Of a stretch of DNA of 25,126 nt, positions 8,338-14,674 are shown one piece after another. Positions within the stretch are counted from its first letter, which is position 1. Each line of letters starts with the position of its first letter. This stretch comes from Reyranella sp. (GTDB taxonomy: Bacteria > Pseudomonadota > Alphaproteobacteria > Reyranellales > Reyranellaceae), in NCBI GenBank assembly GCA_030679805.1, contig JAUXST010000854.1, forward strand, positions 1 to 25,126, in the 5' to 3' direction. A model generated the notes under the pieces. The model made no database searches, was not told the origin of the DNA, and was given only the letters and a program-made list of their open reading frames with translations. A program made the position numbers and the translations under genes.

Positions 8338-8691
8338 ATGCGCAACCCTAAGGTTCTTGTCTCGGTGGCCGTCATGCTGGCAACGGCCGGATGCGTGGAA
8401 ACGATGGGGTCGGGCTATCCGGCCACCTCTTACGGCAACAGGTACGGCAGCGGCTACTCCAGCCAGCCCAGCTATTACAGCCAGCCCGTCTACCAAAGCC
8501 GGCCAACCCACTATTCGGCGCCGCCGCCGGTGGTGGTTACCCAGACGCGCTACGTGCCGGTGGCAGTGCCGGTGCCGACGCCGCGGACCGGTCGCGTGCG
8601 CGACCGCGACCACGACGGCATTCCAGACCGCTACGACCGCGACAAGAACGGCGACGGCGTACCCGACCGCTATCAGCAGCGGCGGTACTAA
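8338..8691 (+). CDS. small lipoprotein with DxDG calcium-loop-like tail (copy 2)
   Basis: Paralogue of the preceding lipoprotein, 117 residues. The start is set at ATG 8338, because GGAGGCAACG directly before it matches the ribosome site of copy 1 and both proteins begin MRN; an upstream in-frame ATG at 8326 overlaps that ribosome site. Lipobox cysteine is again Cys19 (MLATAGC). The middle section is longer and rich in Tyr, Ser, Gln and Pro, with a valine-proline stretch at 64-82 that copy 1 lacks. The tail (89-112) reads DRDHDGIPDRYD then RDKNGDGVPD, almost the same as copy 1. A third lipoprotein starts 4 bases after its stop, so those two are co-transcribed. Function unknown. Confidence 0.78.
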   Translation: MRNPKVLVSVAVMLATAGCVETMGSGYPATSYGNRYGSGYSSQPSYYSQPVYQSRPTHYSAPPPVVVTQTRYVPVAVPVPTPRTGRVRDRDHDGIPDRYDRDKNGDGVPDRYQQRRY

Positions 8692-8695
8692 ACCC

Positions 8696-9040
8696 ATGAC
8701 CGCGACGAAAGGCCTGGTGGTGACAGCGCTCGTGCTTGCAAGTACCGCCTGCCTGAAACTGCCCGACACAACGGCGGCAACTTACGGCCCCGCACCTGCG
8801 TCCTACGGGGCCCCGCCGGTATCGCCCACCCTCTACCAACCGCCGCCGCTCAGTTCCACGCTGCCATCGCAACCCGCGCCGTTGCCCGTCGTCGCGGGAT
8901 CCATGGGCGGGACACAGGTGCGCTATCTGCCGCCCCAGCCCTTCTCGTCGACGTCGCTGATCTCCCCGCCGCCCTCCTTCTCCTCGCCCTCCCAGATCGG
9001 CCCGCAACGGGCCGACTGGAAGCCAAGCGGCGGCTGCTAG
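8696..9040 (+). CDS. proline-rich small lipoprotein
   Basis: A 114-residue predicted lipoprotein starting 4 bases after the stop of the DxDG lipoprotein before it, with no strong ribosome site of its own, so translational coupling is likely. Hydrophobic signal MTATKGLVVTALVLASTAC ends at Cys19, the same position as in the two upstream proteins, although the lipobox is less ideal. The mature part is rich in Pro, Ser, Ala and Tyr and disordered in appearance, with no DxDG loops; it ends in GGC. It may have arisen from the same ancestor and lost the tail, or be unrelated. The stop codon directly abuts the stop of the convergent CoA-transferase gene (GCTAGCTAGC at 9036-9045). Confidence 0.65.
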   Translation: MTATKGLVVTALVLASTACLKLPDTTAATYGPAPASYGAPPVSPTLYQPPPLSSTLPSQPAPLPVVAGSMGGTQVRYLPPQPFSSTSLISPPPSFSSPSQIGPQRADWKPSGGC

Positions 9041-10177
9041 CTAGCGCTTCTTCTTGCCGATCTCGCCATCGTGCTGGCCGAGCGTCGGCGCGGCGCGGCG
9101 GACGCTGCCGGGCGTGGCGGAGAGCTTCAGCGGCACGCCCAGCGTCTTCTGGCGGCCGGCCTTGGCATGCTCGACCTCGACCACCATGGCGCGCGCCAGG
9201 ATCTGCGGGTCGGCAAAGACCTCATCGTGGTGCAGCACCGGCCCGGCCGGGATGCCCTCGGCTTCGAGCGCCGCCATCCAGTCCGCGGTCGAGCGCTTGA
9301 CGATCTCCGCCTGCAGCAGAGCCACGATCTGGTCGTTGTTCTTCACGCGATCGGCGTTGGCCTTGAAGCGCGGATCGTCCGGCAACTCGGGCTTGCCGAT
9401 CAAGGCACAGAGCTTGCGAAAGAAATTCTGCTGCGCCCCACCGATGGTGAGCCAGCCGTCGGACGTCTGGAACACCTGGTAGGGCGAGGAGCCGCGATGG
9501 GCCTGGCCGAGCTTTTCCGGCCTGATGCCATTGGCGAAGTAGTTCGCGGCCTCGTAGACACCGAGCGATACGGTGGCCTCGAGCAGCGAGGTCTCGACCC
9601 ACTGGCCCACCCCGGTCTTCTGCCGCGCCTGCAACGCCGCCAGGATGCCGATGGTGAGGTAGAGGCCGGCGCCGACGTCGGAGATGGCGAGCGGAATACG
9701 ATACGGTGGCCCGTCCTTGGGGCCCGTCACCGACATCAGGCCCGACATCGCCTGGATGATGAGGTCGAAGCCGCCGCGCCCGGCGTAGGGACCGGTCTGG
9801 CCGAAGCCCGAGATCGACCCCAGCACGAGCCGCGGGTTGCGCGCGCTGAGCGCCTCCCAGCCGAGGCCGAGCCGCTTCATGACTCCGGGGCGAAAATTCT
9901 CCAGCACCACGTCGGCGCCGTCGACCAGCTCCCAGAACGTCGCGAGGTCGTCGGCGTTCTTGAGGTCGAGCCGCACCCCGCGCTTGTTGCGGTTCCACAG
10001 CATGAAGGGCGCCGACTCGCCCTCGACGAAGGGCGGTGCGCCGCGCATGGAATCGCCCTGCGGGCATTCGATCTTGAGCACGTCGGCACCGAGGTCGGCG
10101 AGCTGCATGCCGCAGAAGGGCCCGGACAGGTGGGTGGTGAGGTCGAGCACGACCAGGCCGTCGAGAGCGCCTGCCAT
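9041..10177 (-). CDS. family III CoA-transferase (CaiB/BaiF type)
   Basis: Cytoplasmic enzyme that moves CoA between carboxylic acids, 378 residues, a normal family length. The start at 10177 gives MAGALDGLVVLDLT, the standard N-terminus; it lies 4 bases after the stop of the thioredoxin-like gene. Family blocks are clear: LADLGADVLKIE (26-37), NRNKRGVRLDLK (62-73), ENFRPGVMKRLGLG (93-106), SISGFGQTGPY (121-131), FDLIIQAMSGLMSVTG (137-152). The catalytic aspartate is likely Asp167 in ISDVGAG, matching Asp169 of formyl-CoA transferase. Substrates cannot be assigned; formyl, carnitine or succinyl donors are all used by relatives. Confidence 0.93.
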   Translation of the reverse strand: MAGALDGLVVLDLTTHLSGPFCGMQLADLGADVLKIECPQGDSMRGAPPFVEGESAPFMLWNRNKRGVRLDLKNADDLATFWELVDGADVVLENFRPGVMKRLGLGWEALSARNPRLVLGSISGFGQTGPYAGRGGFDLIIQAMSGLMSVTGPKDGPPYRIPLAISDVGAGLYLTIGILAALQARQKTGVGQWVETSLLEATVSLGVYEAANYFANGIRPEKLGQAHRGSSPYQVFQTSDGWLTIGGAQQNFFRKLCALIGKPELPDDPRFKANADRVKNNDQIVALLQAEIVKRSTADWMAALEAEGIPAGPVLHHDEVFADPQILARAMVVEVEHAKAGRQKTLGVPLKLSATPGSVRRAAPTLGQHDGEIGKKKR

Positions 10178-10181
10178 GGTG

Positions 10182-10583
10182 CTAGCCCAACAACTTCCTG
10201 AGATCGTCCATCGTGGCCACCCATCTGTTGCCGCCAAACTCGTTGGAGACGATCCGGCCGTCCTTGACGATCAGAAAGCGTGGCGTGCCGCCCTTGCGCG
10301 GGATCTGGTCGAGGATCGGCTTCAACTCGCCCGGCCAGTAGCGCTTCTGATATGCCTCCTTGAGCTTGCGCGCGTCGACCTCGATCCAGGTCACCTTGTG
10401 GAATTCCGGCGAGGCCAGCCACCCGGCCTTCTGCGTGTTCTTCCACTGGATGCACGGCGGGCAGTCCCGGCCACCGACATAGATGACCGTCAGATCCGAT
10501 GCAGCCAGGTTCGGGGCAGCACTGGCAGCAGCAGGAATCGTCGAGGCGGCCACAGCGGTGAAAAGAAGGGCGCGACGATTCAT
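10182..10583 (-). CDS. secreted thioredoxin-like protein
   Basis: A 133-residue exported thioredoxin-fold protein. The N-terminus MNRRALLFTAVAAS through AAASAAP (about residue 24) is a signal peptide. The redox motif CPPC is at residues 41-44 (Asp40 before it), after a short strand LTVIYVGG, and the cis-proline strand appears as GGTPRFLIVKDGRI, which completes a minimal thioredoxin fold. CPPC is found in some DsbE/TlpA-like reductants and other periplasmic disulphide enzymes; the partner is unknown. It precedes the CoA-transferase by 4 bases, although one is periplasmic and the other cytoplasmic. A TAGATT box 7 bases before the ATG could give a leaderless message. Confidence 0.82.
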   Translation of the reverse strand: MNRRALLFTAVAASTIPAAASAAPNLAASDLTVIYVGGRDCPPCIQWKNTQKAGWLASPEFHKVTWIEVDARKLKEAYQKRYWPGELKPILDQIPRKGGTPRFLIVKDGRIVSNEFGGNRWVATMDDLRKLLG

Positions 10584-10603
10584 GTGAGGTAATCTAGGCC
10601 CGC

Positions 10604-11497
10604 ATGCCCCGTCCCACCAAACCCTCTCTCGTCACCCTGGGAGACTTCTTCCGGTTCGCGGTCCGCCGCTTCCGGGCCGCCCACCTCGCCTACGGCCACG
10701 GCACCACCAATGCCATCGACGAGGCGGCTTTCCTGGTGCTGGAGGCGCTGCGCCTGCCGATCCACACCCTCGATCCCTGGCTCGACCTCAGGCCCACCGC
10801 CGCCGAACGCGCGCGCCTCCTCACACTGATCGACGCCCGCGTGGCGCTACGCCTGCCGGCGCCCTACCTGGTGGGTGCCGCCTACATGCACGGCGTGCGT
10901 TTCCACGTCGACCGCCGCGCCCTGATCCCGCGCTCCTTCATCGGCGATCTCCTGGTGGGCGGCGCCCTGCCGATCGCTGATCCCTCGCGCGTGCGCCGCG
11001 TGCTCGATCTCTGCACCGGCTCGGGCTGCCTCGCCATCCTGGCGGCGCTGGTCTTCCCGCGCGCCCGGATCGATGCGGTCGATCTCTCGGCCGGTGCGCT
11101 GGCGCTGGCGCGCCGCAACGTGGCCACCCATCGCCTGGGGGACCGTATTGCGCTCCATCGCGGCGATCTCTTCCAGCCGCTGGGCACCAGCCGCTACGAC
11201 CTGATCATCACCAATCCGCCCTATGTCGATGCCCGCGGCATGGCCAAGCTGCCTCAGGAGTTCCTCCACGAGCCGCGGCTGGCGCTGGCCGCCGGCGACG
11301 ACGGGCTCGATCTGGTGCGCCGCATCCTGGCCGAGGCGCCGCGACATCTCACGCCGAACGGCGGCCTGTTGTGCGAGATCGGCCGCGGCCGCAAGCCGCT
11401 CGAGGCCGCCTACCCGCGCCTGCCTTTCCTCTGGCTCGACACCGAGCAGAGCCAGGGCGAGGTATTCTGGATCTCGCGGAACGATCTCACGTCGTAG
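10604..11497 (+). CDS. prmB: ribosomal protein uL3 glutamine N5-methyltransferase
   Basis: SAM-dependent methyltransferase of the HemK/PrmB group, 297 residues, modifying a glutamine in a GGQ-like context; PrmB acts on ribosomal protein L3. The N-terminal helical domain has YGHGTTNAIDEAAFLVLEAL (30-49), the signature that separates PrmB from PrmC/HemK. The SAM-binding loop is DLCTGSGCLA (135-144), the acidic strand end is Asp160 in DAVDLS, and the substrate-amide motif NPPY is at 204-207. The ATG at 10604 has only a distant GAGGT, and a TAATCT box 8 bases upstream suggests a possible leaderless start. It is followed by a strong inverted repeat before the convergent phosphofructokinase. Confidence 0.94.
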   Translation: MPRPTKPSLVTLGDFFRFAVRRFRAAHLAYGHGTTNAIDEAAFLVLEALRLPIHTLDPWLDLRPTAAERARLLTLIDARVALRLPAPYLVGAAYMHGVRFHVDRRALIPRSFIGDLLVGGALPIADPSRVRRVLDLCTGSGCLAILAALVFPRARIDAVDLSAGALALARRNVATHRLGDRIALHRGDLFQPLGTSRYDLIITNPPYVDARGMAKLPQEFLHEPRLALAAGDDGLDLVRRILAEAPRHLTPNGGLLCEIGRGRKPLEAAYPRLPFLWLDTEQSQGEVFWISRNDLTS

Positions 11498-11555
11498 GGA
11501 CCGCGGGCCTCCAGGCCCGCTTAATGAGATTAGCTGGCCGGGAGGCCCGCGGTCC
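11498..11555. repeat. perfect 15-bp inverted repeat between convergent genes
   Basis: The arms GGACCGCGGGCCTCC (11498-11512) and its exact complement (11541-11555) flank a 28-base spacer. The left arm also pairs with adjacent sequence to make a second hairpin, GCGGGCC-TCCA-GGCCCGC (11503-11520), so two folds compete. It starts at the first base after the prmB stop and lies 7 bases from the phosphofructokinase stop. There is no T-run on either side, so it is either a Rho-type or bidirectional terminator or an interspersed REP-like element. Confidence 0.8.
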
Positions 11556-11562
11556 ACTTGAG

Positions 11563-12639
11563 CTAACCCGCATCGCCCAGACAAATCCCCAGCGCGCGGG
11601 CGGTGCGGACGAGCGTGCCGTCGGGATCGACGGTGTGCGAGCGGCCGACGACCTTGTCGAGCGGCACGTCGATCACCTGCCGGTTCCACCATGCCACCAT
11701 GCGATCGCCCTTGCCCTCGGCCAGCACGTCGACGGCGCGGACGCCCAGCGCCGAGGCCAGCAGGCGATCCTCGGCTGTCGGTTCGGCGCCGCGCTGGACA
11801 TGGCCCAGCACGGTCGCCCGCGCTTCGGCCCCCGTCGCCTTGGCCAGACGCTGCGCCAGCCATTCGCCCATGCCGTGCCGATCGGGCGCATCACCGCTCG
11901 GATCGGGTGGATCGTCGGACTTGCCGGCGGCTTCGGCCACGACCACGAGCGCCGCACGCCGCCCGAGCGCCCGCATGGCCGCGATGTGTCCGGTGACGTG
12001 CGCCAGTCGCCAGCCGATCTCGGGGATCAGCACGACGTCGGCGCCGCCTGCGATGCCGGCGGCGATGGCGATGTGGCCGGCATCGCGGCCCATCACTTCC
12101 AGCACCATGATGCGGTCGTGGCTGGCGCCGGTCGGCTGCAGGCGGTCGAGCGCCTCGGTGGCGATGGCGATGGCGGTCGAATAGCCGACGGCGCGCTCGG
12201 TGTTGGCAACGTCATTGTCGATGGTTTTGGGCACGCCGACGAAGGGAACGCCGGTGGGACCGAACAGGCGGCGCAGGATGGCGAGACTGCCGTCACCGCC
12301 GACGCCGATCAGCCCGTCGAGCCCGAGAGCAGCGATCGCGTCGGCCACCTCGCCCGAGCGGTCGCGGACGCTGCCGTCGGACATGGGAAAGGCGAAGGGA
12401 TCGCCGCGGTTGGTGCTGCCGAGAAACGTGCCGCCCCGGTGCGCCAGCGCCGCGTCGAGCCGCGCCGGATCGAGTTCGCGGGCGTTCACCGGCCGCTCGA
12501 GCAGACCCAGCGTGCCGTAACCGATGCCGACGGTCTTCCAGCCGTAGCCGTGATGCGCGCGCAACGTCACAGCGCGGATCACGGCGTTCAGTCCGGCGCA
12601 ATCGCCGCCGCTTGTCAGGATCCCGATTCGCTTGGTCAT
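11563..12639 (-). CDS. 6-phosphofructokinase family (ATP or PPi dependent)
   Basis: Phosphorylates fructose 6-phosphate to the 1,6-bisphosphate, the committing step of glycolysis, or runs reversibly if it uses pyrophosphate. 358 residues. The start at 12639 follows a GGAGG site 6 bases upstream. Blocks: GGDCAGLN (11-18), GGDGS (114-118), PKTIDND (137-143) with catalytic base Asp141, and GRDAGHIA. The donor is decided in this family by two positions: Gly117 here is the ATP-type residue, whereas Lys138 is the residue seen in PPi-type and group III enzymes. The mixed pair leaves the phosphoryl donor open. It stands alone, convergent with prmB. Confidence 0.92.
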   Translation of the reverse strand: MTKRIGILTSGGDCAGLNAVIRAVTLRAHHGYGWKTVGIGYGTLGLLERPVNARELDPARLDAALAHRGGTFLGSTNRGDPFAFPMSDGSVRDRSGEVADAIAALGLDGLIGVGGDGSLAILRRLFGPTGVPFVGVPKTIDNDVANTERAVGYSTAIAIATEALDRLQPTGASHDRIMVLEVMGRDAGHIAIAAGIAGGADVVLIPEIGWRLAHVTGHIAAMRALGRRAALVVVAEAAGKSDDPPDPSGDAPDRHGMGEWLAQRLAKATGAEARATVLGHVQRGAEPTAEDRLLASALGVRAVDVLAEGKGDRMVAWWNRQVIDVPLDKVVGRSHTVDPDGTLVRTARALGICLGDAG

Positions 12640-12666
12640 GAGCCGCCTCCGCGCCTAGCCTAGGAG

Positions 12667-12903
12667 ATGGCTGTTCGTCCGAAAAAGCAACCGACCTTCG
12701 CCACCGGGCGACTACGTCTACGCCCTTTTCGCAGCAGCGACCTCAAGGCGGCGCCGAATGGCATGTGTAGTCGATTTGGGATGATGCCGTCCTGGCAGCT
12801 GAAGTCGGGAAGCCCACGCCGTCCTCCCCTTGACGCCCTGACCGCCGCGGGCGCAGCCTCGCCGACATGCCAAATTACCGAATTTCGAAATCGGTTAAAC
12901 TGA
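12667..12903 (+). pseudogene. remnant of a GNAT acetyltransferase N-terminus
   Basis: The first 27 codons read like the start of a RimJ-type GNAT acetyltransferase: the segment GRLRLRPFRSSDL (about 12706-12744) is the usual opening strand and helix of that family. After that the open frame continues for about 50 codons with composition unlike any acetyltransferase and no acetyl-CoA-binding loop. A complete enzyme would need about 170 residues, so most of the gene is missing, probably by deletion. The open frame overlaps the start of the broken lipoprotein gene that follows. A short palindrome (CCTAGCCTAGG) precedes it. Confidence 0.5.
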
Positions 12904-13272
12904 CCTTTATGCTTGGCTTGCTAGCCGGCTGCAGCGGCCCGGCAGACGACACCGCCGAGATCCGGGCGCGGCTTCTCCGCCTTCCTCAACCAGCAGCTCG
13001 GTAAGCCCGAATCCGACCTGGTGCGCGCCTTCAAGCGAATGCCCGACACCAGCTACCAGCCCGACGCCTCGACCCGCATGCTGAAGTGGCAGCTCGCCGC
13101 CACCTTCACCACGCCCGGCCGCTCGCCCGACTACGTCTGCACGCGCGAGGCCGGCATCGTGCCGATCGGCGGCAAGGCGCCCGTCACGACGACGGAATAC
13201 TGCAACGTCGAATGGACCCTGCAGGACGGCATCGCCAGGGGCTATTCGCTGCGCGGCAAGGGCTGCCCCTGA
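12867..13272 (+). pseudogene. frameshifted small lipoprotein gene
   Basis: Two frames together make one sensible protein. From ATG 12867 the frame gives MPNYRISKSVKLTF then MLGLLAGC, a good lipoprotein signal peptide with Cys22, and continues SGPADDTAEI until about 12963. It then runs to a stop at 13002-13004. The +1 frame from about 12964 continues as GFSAFLNQQLGKPESDL and on to GYSLRGKGCP at 13272, with a coherent globular composition, including cysteines that could pair. A single extra G in the run around 12963-12966 would explain the break. It is either a real frameshift in a decaying gene or a sequencing error. No recognised family; a short open frame from GTG 13021 alone would lack export signals. 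Confidence 0.6.
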
Positions 13273-13279
13273 AGGCGCG

Positions 13280-13310
13280 GAGTTGAACGCGCTTTTCTGG
13301 CGTTCAACTC
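13280..13310. terminator. 11-bp perfect hairpin after the broken lipoprotein gene
   Basis: GAGTTGAACGC (13280-13290), a 9-base loop and the exact complement (13300-13310). It begins 7 bases after the lipoprotein stop on the plus strand and lies 50 bases downstream of the tRNA 3' end on the minus strand. It could end transcripts from either side, although neither strand has a following T-run. Confidence 0.5.
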
Positions 13311-13359
13311 AAATGCCGGTCTGTTCCTGTGGAACGATCGGCTAAGTGCTTGACGGCAA

Positions 13360-13435
<76 letters not shown>

Positions 13436-13469
13436 CCAAATTGCTCGGGGCACCGCCGGAAGCGGCGCG

Positions 13470-13498
13470 GCTATACCAAGGCGGTACTGCCTTGTCGA
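13470..13498 (-). promoter_or_regulatory. likely promoter of tRNA-Lys
   Basis: On the minus strand TCGACA (13493-13498) resembles a -35 box (5 of 6 to TTGACA) and TATAGC (13470-13475) a -10 box, separated by exactly 17 bases. Transcription would start near 13462, giving a 5' leader of about 27 bases before the mature tRNA end at 13435. The spacer contains a 6-bp inverted repeat (CAAGGC/GCCTTG, 13477-13494). Confidence 0.55.
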
Positions 13499-13514
13499 TA
13501 GCCCCGCGGCAAAG

Positions 13515-13540
13515 AAATCCCCGGGATTCTTCCGGGATTT
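13515..13540 (-). terminator. probable terminator of the mre-rodA operon
   Basis: Read on the minus strand, AAATCCC (complement of 13534-13540) pairs with GGGATTT (complement of 13515-13521). Two further inner G-C pairs are possible, and TCTTTG follows the stem. The stem starts at the base after the rodA stop codon. The short imperfect T-run makes it a moderate candidate. Confidence 0.5.
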
Positions 13541-14674
13541 TCACCGCGTCCGCGGGAGTTGCGCATCGCGGTAGACATTGACCCCGATCAGGAGGCCGCA
13601 GGCGAACATCACCGAAACCATGGCGGTGCCGCCGTTGCTGACCAGCGGCAACGGCACACCGACCACCGGCAGGAGGCCCATGACCATGGCGGCATTGATG
13701 AAGACATAGAGGAACATCATGGCGGTGACGCCGAGCGCCAGTAGGCGGCCGAAATGGTGCTGGCAGCGGAAGGCGATCGAGAAGCCCCAGACCAGAACCA
13801 GCGCGAACAGGGCGAGCAGGACGAAGGCGCCGATCATGCCCCATTCCTCGACGAAGGTGGTGAAGATGAAGTCGGTCTGTTTCTCCGGCAGGAAGTTCAG
13901 CGACGACTGCGTGCCCTTGAGGAAGCCCTTGCCGAACAGACCACCCGAGCCGATGGCGATCTTGGATTGGGTGATGTGGTAGCCAGCGCCCAGCGGATCG
14001 CGGTCGGGATCGAGGAAGGTGAGCACGCGCTTGCGCTGGTACTCGTGCATGAACGACCAGGCGATCGGCAGGCAGGCGACCGCCGACACCGCCGCGACCA
14101 GGAACATCCACAGGCGCACGCCGGCCACGAACAAGAGGGCGCCGCCGCCCATCAGCACCATCATCGCGGTGCCGAGGTCGGGCTGGACCATCACCAGCGC
14201 GACCGGCGCCAGGATCACCAGCAGCGGCGGCAGGGTATAGAGGAACTTCGAGGCCTGCTCCTTGCTCAGGCCATGGTAGTAGCGCGCCAGAACCATGATC
14301 ACCGCCACCTTGGCGATCTCCGAGGGCTGGATCTGCATCGGCCCGATCACCAGCCAGCGCTGCGCGCCCATGCCGATCTTGCCGACCACATCGACCGCGA
14401 TCAGCAGCAGCAGCGAAACGATGTAGATCGGCCAGGCGAGCGCCAGCCAGACCTTGGGATGGATCAGCGCCACCATCAGCATCATCACGAAGGCGGCGCC
14501 GTAGCGCACGGCATGCCGGCTCGCCCACGGCTCGAAACGGCCGCCGGCCGCCGAGTAGAGCGCCACCACGCCGACCGCGGCGATCGCCGTCAGCACCAGC
14601 GCCAGGCCCCAGTTGATGCGCCAGATCCGCTCGGCCAGGCCGACCGGCGCCGGTGCGTCGAGCGCCAGGGTCAT
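13541..14674 (-). CDS. rodA: SEDS peptidoglycan glycosyltransferase RodA
   Basis: Integral membrane glycosyltransferase that polymerises lipid II into glycan strands for cell elongation, working with PBP2. 377 residues against 370 in E. coli. About ten hydrophobic helices are visible. SEDS hallmarks are present: QPSE (116-119), QPDLGT (164-169), GYHITQSKIAIGSGG (231-245), and FLPEKQTDFIF (261-271), whose Asp268 matches the catalytic Asp262 of E. coli RodA. The start ATG at 14674 overlaps the mrdA stop as ATGA, so it is translationally coupled to its partner. The frame remains open far upstream inside mrdA, but that is a shadow of the high GC. Last gene of the operon. Confidence 0.96.
   Translation of the reverse strand: MTLALDAPAPVGLAERIWRINWGLALVLTAIAAVGVVALYSAAGGRFEPWASRHAVRYGAAFVMMLMVALIHPKVWLALAWPIYIVSLLLLIAVDVVGKIGMGAQRWLVIGPMQIQPSEIAKVAVIMVLARYYHGLSKEQASKFLYTLPPLLVILAPVALVMVQPDLGTAMMVLMGGGALLFVAGVRLWMFLVAAVSAVACLPIAWSFMHEYQRKRVLTFLDPDRDPLGAGYHITQSKIAIGSGGLFGKGFLKGTQSSLNFLPEKQTDFIFTTFVEEWGMIGAFVLLALFALVLVWGFSIAFRCQHHFGRLLALGVTAMMFLYVFINAAMVMGLLPVVGVPLPLVSNGGTAMVSVMFACGLLIGVNVYRDAQLPRTR

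Noticed and set aside
11371..12663. A 430-codon plus-strand frame opposite phosphofructokinase
   Set aside because: Antisense shadow; phosphofructokinase carries all active-site motifs and a ribosome site.
13021..13272. An 83-residue separate gene starting at GTG 13021
   Set aside because: The same frame is coherent further upstream and joins a lipoprotein signal after one frameshift, so it is better read as part of a broken gene.
13500..13545. Direct repeat CCGGGATT (two copies) as a possible short tandem repeat or CRISPR-like unit
   Set aside because: Only two copies of 8 bases, explained by the arms of the rodA terminator.
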